A DNA stretch of 64,000 bases from Chamaelirium japonicum (lineage: Eukaryota; Streptophyta; Magnoliopsida; Liliales; Melanthiaceae), in the NCBI GenBank assembly GCA_947650365.1, contig OX393551.1, positions 68,070,154 through 68,134,153 of the forward strand, given 5' to 3'. Positions 12,621 to 24,820 of this stretch are shown piece after piece (position 1 is the first letter of the stretch; every line of letters begins with the position of its first letter). Made by a program: the position numbers and the translations under genes. Under the pieces are notes generated by a model. It was given only the letters and a program-made list of their open reading frames with translations, ran no database searches and had not been told where the DNA came from.

Positions 12621-13060
12621 AAAGCTAAAGTCTCTGATAACGCCTTCGAAGGTTCCAAACAAGGATGCAAGACAGACGTCTTCCACCACCTCATCATCTG
12701 GCACCATGTCTTTGGAATCTAGTTCAATCTGGAACTCAAGTATGTGTTCCCGAACAAGCTTGCCCTCAGATATCTCGATACCGATAAGTATCTTAGTGGA
12801 AAAGCAATAAGTCTACTGACTTTGCCTTCCAGACATCTAATGCAAATAAAACTTTATTTGAGAAGACCCGGTATATCTCTGACTTGCTTCTAAGGAGTTG
12901 TCCGCAAGTCTGCTATGACATAGAACTTGCACATCTCCTCAGACTCTTGCTAGTCATCATATGCCCTAGTTAGTGCCCTAGTGATATCTGGACCCATTAG
13001 GTCTAGTACAAGAATATTTAGATTGCAAGCCAATGTACGTTTACTATCCTAAGCATAAAC
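12621..13060 (-). pseudogene. Element B gag remnant (copia-type)
   Basis: A minus-strand frame through about 12630-12810 reads EGKLVREHILEFQ followed by PDDEVVEDVCLASLFGTFEG. This matches the copia UBN2-type gag layout (the VREH helix, then an acidic stretch, then a SLP-T-like block). The same segment at 17225-17400 in element A is split exactly here by B. Gag forms the virus-like particle. Stops lie on both sides, so no intact protein remains. Confidence 0.6.
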
Positions 13061-14887
13061 TAAAGATAGCGCTTCCGCTCTACGTAGTTAGAGACTTGAT
13101 AGCTGGTTCTCTTATGGGATAGTGGATAGGGGAACTATATGGTTGAATGAAAACGAATGCAGGAAAACTTATTTTATGGATTTTTAAAACAAGCTAATTA
13201 TATCCAAATATTAGCGCTACCCTCACAGCGAAGACACCTATATGGATTAATTAACCATGTATGTAAGATCTCGGAATCGGCTACACTTGTCTGAGGGGGC
13301 AGTGTGCAGGTCTTCCGTTTACACGGGTTTTTTCCTTGACCCTATCCAAATCTGCCAACTAAGGGCTTTGATGAACCATGGTTATCTTTTGGCCAGTACC
13401 ACGTGATCACCATTGTCTTCGCAACAAATACCTCACGTGTACTTCGGATGCTTAACCATGAGCCTAGGCAATTACGGAACAGAAGTTCAAATAACCCCCA
13501 CGAGGGTGAGTAAAGCCTGAACACTTGGCGCCGTAACCGCCATATCCAGAGGGAGATCACTAAGTTGCTTGACATGGAAAAACACAGCTCTTACCTGAGG
13601 GGGTTGTTGAGTTATGCCCTCCTACCCGAGCACGAAGTGATTGGCCGTGGAGGCCAGGGGATTTCTAAAAGTCCTCTCTTACATCTCTTATTAAATTTGA
13701 GGGTTATTTTATGCAAGTATGAGTATACACTAAAGTCACGATAACCTATACACTAGACCCTGGTTATACCGTGCTCCCACTAGCGTTTGAAGCCTTTCGC
13801 GGAGCATTAATCGATCTCGGAATATCATAGTCCCTGCCTCGAGTGGATTTCTCCACTCAAGGGTCATATTACATATCCCAAGAACATCGATGCTTTGCAA
13901 ACCTAGCTATCACGCTAATACTCTAGAGCCTAGCCTAAGGTCTGATAGATAGGAAAGGTCTCCCACTACCATACACCTCACTTATAAATTTGACGAATAA
14001 TGTCATAGTAGAATTCCAACTCATTCTAGGCTTCGATGCTGGCCAAATAGGCACACCCGACTAATCGGGTGTTGACCTAATGGTGGCATAACCAAATGTG
14101 AGAAATTCATACTATCATCAAGCGTTAATTAAATAATAGGCATCTCTAGTGGAATCTTATCCTAATAAGGTCGCTAGGACTCGAGGGGAAAGGGAATCCC
14201 TCTAACACAGATAAGTAAATTATCGCATTGGGGTTTCTGCTGAAACATAAAGAACTATTGAAAGAAACAACCACACAACTGAATCAAGTTCAGGGTCCGA
14301 CCCCTGAACCTGACTAGCACAGCGTAGGCTCTCTATCTCCTTCACAAGGTTTCTCGATCCAGTGCAAGCCTTTGTATATGATCTCCTGATGCTTTCTGCC
14401 CTTTGTCGTCATCGTGTATATTTCACTGGATCGCCATCGTCCTCCAAGATTCCGTTCGTCCTCCCGATGGTGGATCTTCACGGCAAGTCCTCCTCTTCAA
14501 TCTGTAATCGAAAAAGCTCTAGTACGCTTCGAGCAAGTGCTCGCTTGTACACAATTTTCTAGAACAAAAAGGAAAACAAATCTAACAAAAAGCCCGGGAA
14601 TCAAGGGTGGTCAACCTCCACCACTTGCCCGACTATGACTCTAAAACCTATCCACACACAAAAGAAAATACATCCAGATAATATTCGCTAACACGGGGTC
14701 CGACCCCCGGTAGCAAGCAATCACATATCCAGATTAATTTTAGAAGCAGCACCCTGCAAGAACAATTCATAGAACATACAAAATATACTATACATGATCT
14801 ACTCGTGGAATCCCGATGGCGGCATATACTATTCATGCACGCACATGACGGTTTCATAAAAAATATAAAATACACACCACTAGCGTC
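13061..14887 (-). other. Element B 5' internal region, no clear coding
   Basis: Sequence between the gag remnant and the PBS. It aligns with element A 17580-19470, with shared landmarks such as gggaactatatggttgaatg and taaattatcgcat. Presumably it is leader plus the N-terminal gag region, but every frame is closed by stops and I recognise no motif. Confidence 0.55.
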
Positions 14888-14898
14888 CTCTTATACCA
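14888..14898 (-). promoter_or_regulatory. Degenerate primer binding site of element B
   Basis: The plus strand reads ctcttatacca, so the minus strand is TGGTATAAGAG against the initiator-Met-tRNA match TGGTATCAGAG (one mismatch). Two bases separate it from the LTR start at 14901. Confidence 0.8.
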
Positions 14899-14900
14899 AT

Positions 14901-17224
14901 TATTGGAAATAAATCTATGGTAGAGGCCCGAAGCGGAAGCAAAGAATAGGTCCGAAGACCGTGAGCGGTGTGTGTTACATATCAATATTTTCATCAAAAC
15001 GATCTACATGTGCGTGTATGAATCTAGCATGGCAACTACGCGAACCCCTAACAACGATCTAATATGAAAGAACAATCTAGCATGTATGCATGTTCTATAT
15101 ATGCTAGATCTACATGTTAGAGATCATACATGCGTGCAGATTCTTTCACCGTGATAAGTTTCTTCTTTGTCGCTGGAGACGGGCTCGTATCTGCTCGATA
15201 TACCTTTGGGGCAACAGCCATAACTTTTTTTTTTCGAACTCCGATTGGGTTGAATTTTGGAATACAGGTAACAAACTTCGAGACACAACTTTTTCAATAA
15301 GTTTCATCTCGTTTGGACTTCTGTAGCTCCCAAAATCACAGAAACAATACTGATTTTCTGTGCAGATTCTGGACAGCAAAAGCTTGCGGGAGATGCCTTC
15401 TAGTTCACCCGATCTCACACGATGCACGGTACCTCGTCAATGGATCTCCGAGTGCCTCTATTCGAAGAGCATTCTACTTCTATGAAACACTATGTGAGGA
15501 AGACGAGTCGCCATCTAATGGCGCAAGCGAGGGAGAGAGAGATGAGAGAGGAGAAGAGAAGAGAGGAGAGGGGGCGACTAGGGTTTCCCCATGGCATGGC
15601 CAGCCCTAGGCTTGTCATCACCAACCCCCCTTCTCCCCCATTACTCTTATATAGGGTTGCCATATCCTTATGGATGAGGCTAGTACGGATAAGGTTCAAC
15701 TAATTCAAACCTTTCCCTATATATCTCTTCTTTATCTTTATCTTTTCCTTGGTTTTGAAAACGATCAAAACCAGCCCATTTTCTCTGCCTCATGACCGAC
15801 CCCTTCATTGGAAGTAACAACCTCTTGAAACCAATGGGGCCGACCTTGACCAGTCTCCCAATACTTAGGGCCGACCCCCTTAGTGCATAGTGGCGCATGG
15901 TATGACCAAAACGCCCTTATGTCACTAGTTGGTCATTCCTTGTGTATGAGACTTTGCAAGGCACACATAAGTGAAGTGCACCAGTGATTTCACTATTCTC
16001 TGAGGTTCCCATAGGGTGCCCCTAGTGAAGTCAACTAGTCAACTCGCAACATGTCCCGGTGCATCGCACCCATATGGCAAAGTCCACTTATGACAAGGAA
16101 TTGCTACCTGCGTCTCTGCACTAACGTAGGGTTTCCCCTTAGTGCACATACGTAGCTACGCATCTACCGCGCACTAGTGCGAAGCACTCACGGAGCGTAG
16201 GCTTGGACTACTTGCTTCCTCTTACTGCGTCCTGTGTTTCGAGGAGATGGTACTAGAACCGTACATAATGTCGATAAGGTGGAACCTTTAGGGACCAGGG
16301 TTCATGACTTCCAACTTAGATTCGATCGACACACTACCCGAGTGTACCATCGATCCTCTGAGTCTGAGTTAACCTACGTGGCCACCCAAAGTGCGACGCA
16401 GGCTGCACTCTAATTCCCTCGAACTTACTATGTCCTCCTTTATACCCCTGCTCTCCGCTTAGTATGGTAAACCTGTTGTCCCTCCATCTGGTGCCATGAC
16501 GCAACTCGAGCGATAGAGAATACCGTCAGACTCGAGTGCTCATATGACTCGGTTCCTTCCAGGTTGACCATATACATCGTACCTCCGATTACTCTGATGA
16601 GCAACCAGATCCATCACTAGTCCAACTGATGACCACCTGGCCAGAGTTTAATACGACGTAGGTCAAACCAAGGAACGCACCTCCCGTTAGGGGTGTGGAT
16701 AGACTGCTGGAGTGACACTCTGATGCAATGCCATCCGGGTAACCCAGTACACCGTGGTTTTGGATCACTGCATCCGGATCCTCACACATTGGTGCGCCAA
16801 AGCACCACACAACTGGTTAGTCCACCAGACATGGTTCCTCAAGGTTTAGGACTGTTTTACCCTAAGTAGAAACACGGTTTAGTGCACTGGTGTCTACTCA
16901 CCAATCTATGCACCGTGTTGGTTCCGTTCGGCTACAGACACTGTGCCTGGTAATAACCGTGGTGGAGACACCCACGCTCTGTCATCCCAACAGCTTATCC
17001 TGATAGGGTGACCAACCCTAATAAGAGCTGCGAATGTATTTAGGTTACATGGGACTAGTCCCTTGAGTCTCCCACTCAAGTGGATTACTATGTAGCCATG
17101 GCTCTCTGTTCTGTAATCAGAACACATACTAAGGTACATACCAAGATGTAATCTTACATGGGACTAGTCCCTTGAGTCTCCCACTCAAGTGGATTACGAG
17201 GTATAGACCTCACCAATTCTAACA
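14901..17224 (-). repeat. 5' LTR of element B
   Basis: This is a copy of the 7348 LTR. The first dinucleotide has decayed from TG to TA (tattggaaat); the end is intact, CTAACA at 17224. The last 80 bp differ from the partner LTR because a 44 bp block is duplicated there (see 17045-17197). Confidence 0.9.
17045..17197. repeat. 44 bp direct duplication unique to this LTR copy
   Basis: The 44 bp at 17045-17088 (starting ttacatgggactagtcc, ending tggattac) is repeated identically at 17154-17197. There it replaces sequence that in the other two LTRs reads tatcaaccatatata and onward. It is itself rich in inverted repeats (gggactagtccc and cttgagtctcccactcaag). Confidence 0.9.
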
Positions 17225-19471
17225 AAAGGTTCGAGACAATGATGCAAGACAAACGTCTTCCACCACCTCATCATCTGGTACCATGTCTTTGGAATCTAGT
17301 TAGATCTGGAATTCATGGATATGTTCCCAAACATGCATACCCTCAAAAATCTCAGTCCTGATAAGTCTCTTGATGGAAAAGAGATGAGTCTATTAACCTC
17401 ACCTCTCTGACATCTAATGCAAGTAAAACTTTATTTCAGCAGACCTAGTATATCTCCGACTTGCGCTTCTAAGGAGTTATCTGCAAGTCTGCTGTAACAC
17501 AGCATTTGCACATCTCCTCAGATATTCGCTAGTCATCATATACCCTAGTCTATGCCCTAGTGACATCTGGACCCGTTAGTTCTGGTACAGGGATATTGAG
17601 ATTGCAACCCAATGTACGTTTATAAACCTAAGCATAAGCTAAATTAAGATAGCGTTTTCGCTCTATATAGTTAGAAACCCGATAACTAGTTCTCTTATAG
17701 GATAGCAGACAAGGGAACTATATGGTTGAATGAAAGAATACAAAAGCTCGTTTTATGGATTTTGAAAATAAGCTAATTATATCCAAATGCCATCGCTACC
17801 CTCACAACGAAGATACCTCTATGGATTAATTAACCATGTATGTAAGATCTTGGAATATGACACTCCCGCCCTAGGAGGCATCGTGTAGTGTCATCCGCTC
17901 ACACAGATCTTTCCTTGATCAATCCAAATCTACCAACAAAGAGCTTTGATGGACCATGGTTGTCCTTTTGGCCAATGCCATGTGATTCCCATTCGAAGCA
18001 CCGGAAGCCTTATGTGCACTTCGAATGCTTACCCACAAGTCTAGGCAATTACAACACGGGAGTTCATACGTCCCCCCACTAGGGTGGGATAAATAGGCTT
18101 TCTCTCCTTATCCCGTAACCACCATATCCCGAAGGAGACCGCTAAATCATATGGCAATGAAAAACATAACCCTCACCCTAGGGGGTGTCGATCTACGCCC
18201 TACCAACCAGACATAAAGCATTTGATTGTAGAGGCCAGAGAATCTTAACGAGTCCTCTTACATATCCTTTATTAGAGTTGAGGGTTATTTTATATAAGTA
18301 TGAGTGTATACTAAGGTCACGACAACCTATACACTAGACCCTGGTCATATCGTGTTTCCACTAGCGTTTCAAGCCTTTCGCAAATCATTAATCGATCTCG
18401 GAATATCATAGTCCCTGCCTCAAGTAGATTTCTCCACTCAAAGGTCACATTATATATCCCAAGAATATCGATACTCCGTAAACCTAACTATCACACTAAT
18501 GCCCTAGAGCCTAGCCTAAGGTCAGACAGATAGGAAAGGTCTCCCACTACCATAGTGCTTTGCTTATAAATTTGATAATTAATGTCGTAGTAAAATTCCA
18601 AGTCATTCTAGGTTTCGATGCTGGCCAAATAAGTACACCCGACTAATCGGGTGTTAACCTAATGGTGGCATAACCAAATATAAAGAATTCACGCTATCAT
18701 CAAAGGTTAATTAAATAATAGGCATTATTAGTGGAATCCTTATCCTAATAAGGTCGCTAGAACCCGAGAGGAAATGGCATCCCTCTAAAACCTTGATAAC
18801 TAAATTATCGCATCGGGGTTCTCTACAGAAATATAAAGAACTACAGAAAGAAATATCCACACAACTGAATCAATTTAAGGGTTCGATACCTGAACCTGAC
18901 TAGCACAGTGCAGGCTGTCTCCTTCGCAAGGTTTCTCGATATGGTCCAAGCCTCTGTATACGATCTCTAATACCTTTGCTCTTTACCATCATCGTGTACG
19001 CTTCGCCGGATCGCCATCATCCTCTAAGGTTCCGCTCATCCTCCCAATGCTGGATCTTCACGGTAAGTCCTCTTCAATCTGTAACCAAAAAAGATCTAGT
19101 ATGCTTCGAGCAAGTGCTTGCTCATACATAATTTCTTAGAAAGAAAAGAAAAACAAGTCTAGTAAAAAGCCTGGTAATGAAGGGTAGTCAACCTCCACCA
19201 CTTGCCCGACTACGGCTCTAAAACCTATCCGCACACCAAAGAAAAGTAAAACACATCCAGACACATATACTAGCATAGGGTCTGACCCCCAGTAGCAAGC
19301 AATCACATATCCAAATAATTTTTAGTAGCAGATCCTTGCAAGAATGATTCATAGAACACATAATATATATAATATGCATGATCTACTCGTAGAACCCCGA
19401 TGGCGGCACATATTAATTATGCGCACACATGACTATTTCATAAAAAATATAAAATGCACACCACTAACGTA
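17225..19471 (-). pseudogene. Element A gag remnant and leader
   Basis: This continues the gag frame broken at 7347. The minus strand near 17230-17330 encodes the same PDDEVVEDVCLAS block as B, with stops. The remainder (17580-19470) is collinear with B 13000-14887 and has no open frame. Confidence 0.65.
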
Positions 19472-19482
19472 GCTCTATACCA
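19472..19482 (-). promoter_or_regulatory. Degenerate primer binding site of element A
   Basis: The plus strand reads gctctatacca, a one-base-shorter version of the initiator-Met-tRNA complement, followed by at and then the LTR. This marks the LTR at 19485 as the 5' LTR of element A. Confidence 0.75.
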
Positions 19483-19484
19483 AT

Positions 19485-21795
19485 TGCTGAAAATAATTCC
19501 ATGGTAGAGGTCCATAGTAGAAGCAAAGTGAAGGTCCGAAGACCGTAGGTGATGTGCGTTACATATCAAAATTCATCAAAACAATATACATATGCATGTA
19601 TGAATCTAGTATGCCAAATACATTACCCTAACGTCGATCTAGCATAAAAAAATAATCTAGCATGCATGCATGCTCTATCTACATTAGATCTACAAGTTAG
19701 AAGTCATACCTCCGTGCGGATTCTTTCACCGCAACAAATTTCATCTTTGTTAATGGAGACAGCCTCGGATCTACTCAATATAACTTCGGTGCAACGGCCA
19801 TAACTGTTCACCCCAAACTCTGATTGGGCTAAAATTTGGACTGCAACTAGAGAACTTCAAGACGCAACTTTTGCAAGTATTATGAGATTGGTTGGAGTTT
19901 TGTAGCTCTATCAATCATAAAAACATCATTGATCTTTTGTTCAAAATCTGGATAGCAAAAGATTACAGGAGACGTCTTCTAGTTCACCCAATCTCACACA
20001 ATGCACGGTGCTTCATTGATAGATCTCTGAGTGCCTCCATATGACGAGTCTTCTTCATCTTCGATTCACTATGCGAGGAAGAAGAGACACATCCGAACCC
20101 TCGCGCACATGCATTGGAGACGAGAGAGGAGAAGAAGAGAGTGGGGATGACAACTAAGGCTTCATCAAGTGGCCGCCCCTTCTCTCCCTATCCATTATAT
20201 AGAAGCCGGCCCCCCCCATACCTTGTGTATGGGAGTTGTAGTCGGCCTCCCTTTGTCTCCCATTCTCCTTGCATATAGTATAGGGCCGACCACCTACATG
20301 CCATGTGTGGTCGGCCTCCTTTAAGTCAATTCCCTTAAACTTAGCCCCCCTTCCCTTTAAGTCCCCCCTTCCCTTTAAGCTTGATAGCAACTCCTAGAAG
20401 CTAGGAAGAGGGCGGCCCATATGTGTTCCCACTTGCTAAGGGCGTACAAGCTAGGGCATGGTGGTATTTTGGTTTACCAAAATACCCCCATACCACTAGT
20501 TGATTGCGCCTCTCGCTTGGGAACTCGCATGGCGCATTAACGTGGGATACAACTAGTACTTTCACTATCATTGGGGTGCCCTTAGTAAACACCTAGGGTG
20601 CCCCAAGTAAATTCTAATAGTCAACTCATAACACGAACCGGTGCATTGCACCCGTGTAGCGAAGCCCACTAAAGTAGGGAGAGGACTATGTGTGTCTCTG
20701 TACTACTCTGGGATTTCCCCTAGCACACATACACATCTACTGTGCACCAGTACGATGCACACACAGAGTGTAGGGTTATTAGGGTTGGACTAATTACTTC
20801 CTCTAACTACGTTCTGTGAATCGAGGAGATGGTTCAAGGACCATACATTATGTGGATAACGTGGAACCTTCAGGGACCAAGGTTCATGGCTTTCAATTTG
20901 AACTCGATCGACACACTACCCGAGTATACCATCCATACTCTGAGTCTGAGTTAACCTGCTTAGCCACCTAGAGTGCAATGCAGACTGCACTCCAATTCCC
21001 CCAGACTTACTATATTCTCTCGCATACCCTACTCCACTTAATATGGTAGACCCGATATCCCTCTACTTGGTGCTATGATACAACTTGAGCGGTGAAGAAT
21101 ATCGTCAGACTCGAGTGCTCATATGACTTGGTTCCTTCCAGGTTAACCACGTACGTCGTACCTCTGATTACTCTACCGAGTAATCCGATCAATAGTCCAA
21201 CTGATGACCATCTAGCCAAGGTTTAATACGACCTAGGTCGAACCAAGGAATGCACCTCGCATTAGGGGTGTAGATAGCCTATCGGAGTGGCACGTTGATA
21301 CGACGCCAGCCGGGTAACCCAGTACACCATGGTTTTGGGTCATGTAACTGGACCTTCACACATTGGTGCGTCAAAGCACCACAAAACTGGTTAGCCCACC
21401 AGACGTGGCTCCTCAGGGTTTAGGACCGTTTTACCCTAAGCAGAAACATGGATTAGTACACCAATGTCTACTAACCGATCTGTGCACTGTATTGGTTTCG
21501 TTCGGCTACAAATATTGTGTCTGGTAATAACCGTGGTGGATACACCCACACTCTGTCATCCCAACAGCTTATCCTGATAGGGTGACCAACCCTAATCATA
21601 GCTGCTAACGTATTTAGCATACATGGGACTACTCCATAGAGTCTTCCACTCAAGTGGATTACAATGTAGCTATGTCTCGCTGTTCTGTAATCAGAATACG
21701 TACTAAGGTACGAACCAAGGTGCAATCCTAAGCTATCAACCATATATAACTAAACTATAGGATTTTACGAGCTGTAAACCTCACCAATTCCAACA
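19485..21795 (-). repeat. 5' LTR of element A
   Basis: This is the third copy of the 2.3 kb LTR family (start tgctgaaaataattcc, end ccaattccaaca), more diverged from the B LTRs than those are from each other. This agrees with A being the older host element. It contains a pyrimidine-rich region (20160-20400) that differs from the other copies. No supported genes. Confidence 0.87.
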
Positions 21796-24073
21796 CTAAC
21801 TCTGGTGAAGCCTGCTCCACCCTCTGTCTACTTGTACAAGGACTCATCGGCCTATTGAGAGTGGCTCTACTTCTTCAGAGATAGTGGATTCAAAGGTTAC
21901 GTCTTACCGCACGGAGACATAGGCTTCGCCAAATATTCGGATTGGGCTTGAGTTGGGTCGGGTCCAACCCGCCCAAGTTGCAGCTCTAGACTAAATCCTT
22001 TGGGAATATGCATCGACCCACTTGGAAGTTTCCCTACATAATCCAATGTAACTCGGAAGAGGGGGGATGCCATGCCACCACCGCCCCGTTGCCCCGTCAG
22101 CCTCCGGGCACTGCCGTTGCTGGCCACCGCCCCTGTTGGTCACCACCCCGCTTAAGCAAGGAAAAGGGGAAGTCAAGCAAGAAGATTGCATTCGAACCAT
22201 CTGGGGATTGTGCAGCAATTTATAGTGCAATTCACCCATCGAATATGCTTGCAATTGGATGGCTGTGATGCCATCTTACCCGAATTTGGATACAATTGAG
22301 TCAGATTCCACAAGAGTGAGAGCAACTCCTCTCAGAGTCAAGGAGCTGTACGGTGAAGTGCAGTGTCGGGGCCGAGCGCGATTCACGGTTCACTACTGGG
22401 GGAAAGTAGGCCTAGCCTTCACAGTCCCAAAATCGAGGAATGTATAAATCAAATCCAATTATGAAAGATAAAAGATGACACAGAGGAATAGGCTAGAGAA
22501 TCGTTATCGCCGACATTCGATGTGTAAATGATGTGCGTACATCTGTTTGCACATGTGACATGTGCAATTAAAATTTTATATATTTAGGTGAAATTTTATT
22601 TGTACAGTTTTATATGCAAAAGTTGTACAAATTAAGCAAGTGTGCATTCATTCACGTCACGCCCTATTAACCAAACAACCCTAAATTGTCTGCACATGTA
22701 CTTTTAGAATCACAGATTAAAAACACAAGAACTTCAAAAAAAAGTAGGGTTAATATGTGAGAGGTCCCTGACAACAGATCCATTGCATGAACATGACACC
22801 AAATAGTTTTATTTAGCAAGGTCCCTGCCTTTCATGATAAACCCGAAACTACTATCGTATCTTTTCCCCTCTCTCTCGAGAAGGTCCAGCGATAGCGACT
22901 GTAGCAGAGGCAGCGGGGGCATCGACCAATAGCTCCGGTAGCGGTTGTGGCTGCAGCAGCTTTGGCGGCGTCAGTGAGCAGCTCCGGTGACGGTGGCATT
23001 CGGTGGTGGTTTGGCGAGCAGATCTCAGGGTTAGGGTTAGGTTCGGTGGTGGCGGTGTTCGGTGGCGGCGAGCAGCTCCAGCGAGCGGCGGCGATAGCGT
23101 TTGATGGTTCAATGGCGGTGATCAGCTCCAGCGGCGACGTTCGGTGGCGGCGTTCGATGGATCGGTGGTGGCGGTGGTTCACTGGTTCGGTGGCATACCA
23201 AAGAAAATTTGAAATGTTGTGGAAGACAATTTCGTCCACAATATGTCAAAGTCCTTAGACTTAAAAGCATCTCATTAAAAGAATTTTTCAAATGGCCATT
23301 AAATATCATTGAATTTGTATTTATCATCTTTATAGTAGGTTTTTAATATATTTATAGTAGGTTTTTAATAGGATTTATGAGAGAGAGAGAGAGGGGTAGC
23401 TCGACTCGATATTTTGGAAGAACCGATTTGGGTGGAGAATAGGATTCTGATATTTATTACCTACCTGATTTTGGATAACTATGATTTGAGGATTTGGATC
23501 CATTATTAGGTAGCCAATCGATTTGGGTCAACAGACATCTATAAAATTTACATAAAATAGGATGACTAGGAGGGTTTTTTTGTCCTAGTCAGCACAAAAC
23601 CACTGTGCCATGTTATATAGACAAGTAATGCCCCTGCATGTCGGCACTCGGACGGCCTACCTTCGACAGCCAAACACTTTCGGCGAGGATGTCCACATTC
23701 AGTGTGGGCTTCAAAATTCATTCAGCAGTGCTCATATTCGGCCGTGAGAGCCCACATTCGGGGGTGGGGCATATTTGGTTGCGGCGTCCACATTTGGCAT
23801 TGTGCTCACATTCGGATGGCCACCTTCGGCGGTATCACACCTCTGACCACCTTCGACAACAAAACACATTTGGTTGCCGGTACGAGCTGCGAGCCGCTAC
23901 CACATGTTGGTCACATGTACTTGCTTGCCACTGTGGGCACCCCCGTCAGATGCTAGTAATATTCATTGTCTTACATTTACAGAAAGATAGAAAAGAGAGA
24001 TTCAATATTTAATAATTTATCATACCTTTAGATAACATAACATTTATAGAACATAACAACTAACTTGATAGTA
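21796..24073. other. Unassigned intergenic DNA
   Basis: No gene or element could be assigned. It holds a moderately GC-rich part (21880-22440), an AT-rich part (22440-22850), the CGG-rich tract listed separately, and a short GA run near 23380-23395. A stretch at 23640-23950 has many scattered attcgg/ttcggc words, but no clean period could be set by eye. Open frames there are short and lack motifs. Confidence 0.5.
22900..23190. repeat. GGTGGCGG-rich low-complexity tract
   Basis: Imperfect repeats of ggtggcggtt, gagcagctcc and ttcggtgg. They create His/Pro-rich or Gly/Ser-rich frames on both strands, none with a convincing start or context. Two GGGTTA units at about 23030 are too few to be telomeric. 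Confidence 0.6.
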
Positions 24074-24078
24074 ATATC

Positions 24079-24773
24079 TGTTGAGGATGTTGGCTTAAAA
24101 CAAGCCCTCAACATGTCCAAGGCTTGTGCGCGAATGATGGCAAAAAGACGGAGCGGCTACGGAGCAAGAAATGGAGCGAAAAAGGGGCCTGGTGCCCTGG
24201 GTGCCAACCCGAGGCGGTCTGGGCTCGAGCATAGAAAACTGGCACCCAGGGTACCAAACACCGAATAGGCACGCGCGGGACGCGATTTCGGTTGCTTTTT
24301 TTCATGGGTTTTCGAGATAACTTTTAGGGGTTTATTTCTATATTATCTCCTAGGTCTTACACGAACTTGGGGCTATAAAAGGACCCCTAAGGATAAGAAA
24401 AAGTAATTAAGGGAGGATCTAAAAGCTCTTGTGAGAGAGATTAGAGAGGGTAGCCATCATCGGGTTAGAACTAGGGTTTCTCTTGTTCTTGGGGTTAGAG
24501 GGCTGGGATATCTCTTCTTGTTTCTTGGGGGTTATCTCTTTATGGTTGGGAGAGGAATTGGTTAGAGTTTTACTCCTTGTATTCCTTTTCTAAGTAAATC
24601 CATAGATCGTTGATTGCCGGATATCATCTTGTGTTCTTGTGTTTGGTGCTTTGGTGGCATTGATCGTTCGTTCTTCTCGTTGGTGGTGTGTACCATCTTC
24701 TGGTGGAGTTCTCACACCTTTGACGTCCTTTTCCGTTGTGTGGAGCCTCAGTGGTGGGATTGATTCCCCAATA
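24079..24773 (+). repeat. 5' LTR of element G
   Basis: Starts TGTTGAGGATG; ends CCCCAATA, where the partner LTR has CCCCAACA (the CA terminus has decayed). A TATA box (TATAAAA, 24374-24380) sits mid-LTR, followed by GGACCCCTA. Confidence 0.92.
24374..24380 (+). promoter_or_regulatory. TATA box in the 5' LTR of element G
   Basis: TATAAAA within ggctataaaaggacccc. The equivalent box is kept in the 3' LTR near 26577-26583, as expected for the U3/R promoter of the element. Confidence 0.7.
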
Positions 24774-24775
24774 TC

Positions 24776-24787
24776 TGGTATCAGAGC
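24776..24787 (+). promoter_or_regulatory. Primer binding site of element G
   Basis: TGGTATCAGAGC, a perfect complement of the initiator Met tRNA 3' end, 2 bp downstream of the LTR. Confidence 0.93.
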
Positions 24788-24820
24788 TTCTTGTTAGGCG
24801 ATTCCTGAGTCTCAAGGTTG

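Larger units (their letters stand above)
7348..17224 (-). mobile_element. Element B: full-length but decayed Ty1/copia retrotransposon (9.9 kb)
   Basis: Element B has two LTRs, 7348-9665 (2318 bp) and 14901-17224 (2324 bp), around 5235 bp of internal DNA. The PBS at 14888-14898 shows that transcription ran on the minus strand. The flanks are gaagg (7343-7347) and aaagg (17225-17229), a target duplication with one mismatch. The sequence on either side is continuous gag of the same family, so B inserted into its relative A. The two LTRs differ visibly (about 10 differences in the first 100 bp by eye, mostly transitions), which suggests an old insertion. The clade within copia is not resolved. 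Confidence 0.88.
5982..21795 (-). mobile_element. Element A: Ty1/copia retrotransposon split by elements B and C
   Basis: Element A is recovered as two pieces, 5982-7347 and 17225-19484, plus its 5' LTR at 19485-21795 (minus orientation). The left piece aligns with B 11287-12652 (1366 versus 1366 bp by coordinates). The right piece corresponds to B 12653-14900, with nearly equal length (2260 versus 2248 bp). B sits between the pieces. The RT/RNase H end and the 3' LTR of A are not in the window, because C interrupts A at 5982. A and B therefore belong to one family with 2.3 kb LTRs. Coding remnants are full of stops. Confidence 0.85.

Noticed and set aside
23028..23045. GGGTTAGGGTTAGG word, possible telomeric repeat
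   Set aside because: Only two units and not the plant TTTAGGG form; embedded in a CGG-rich tract.
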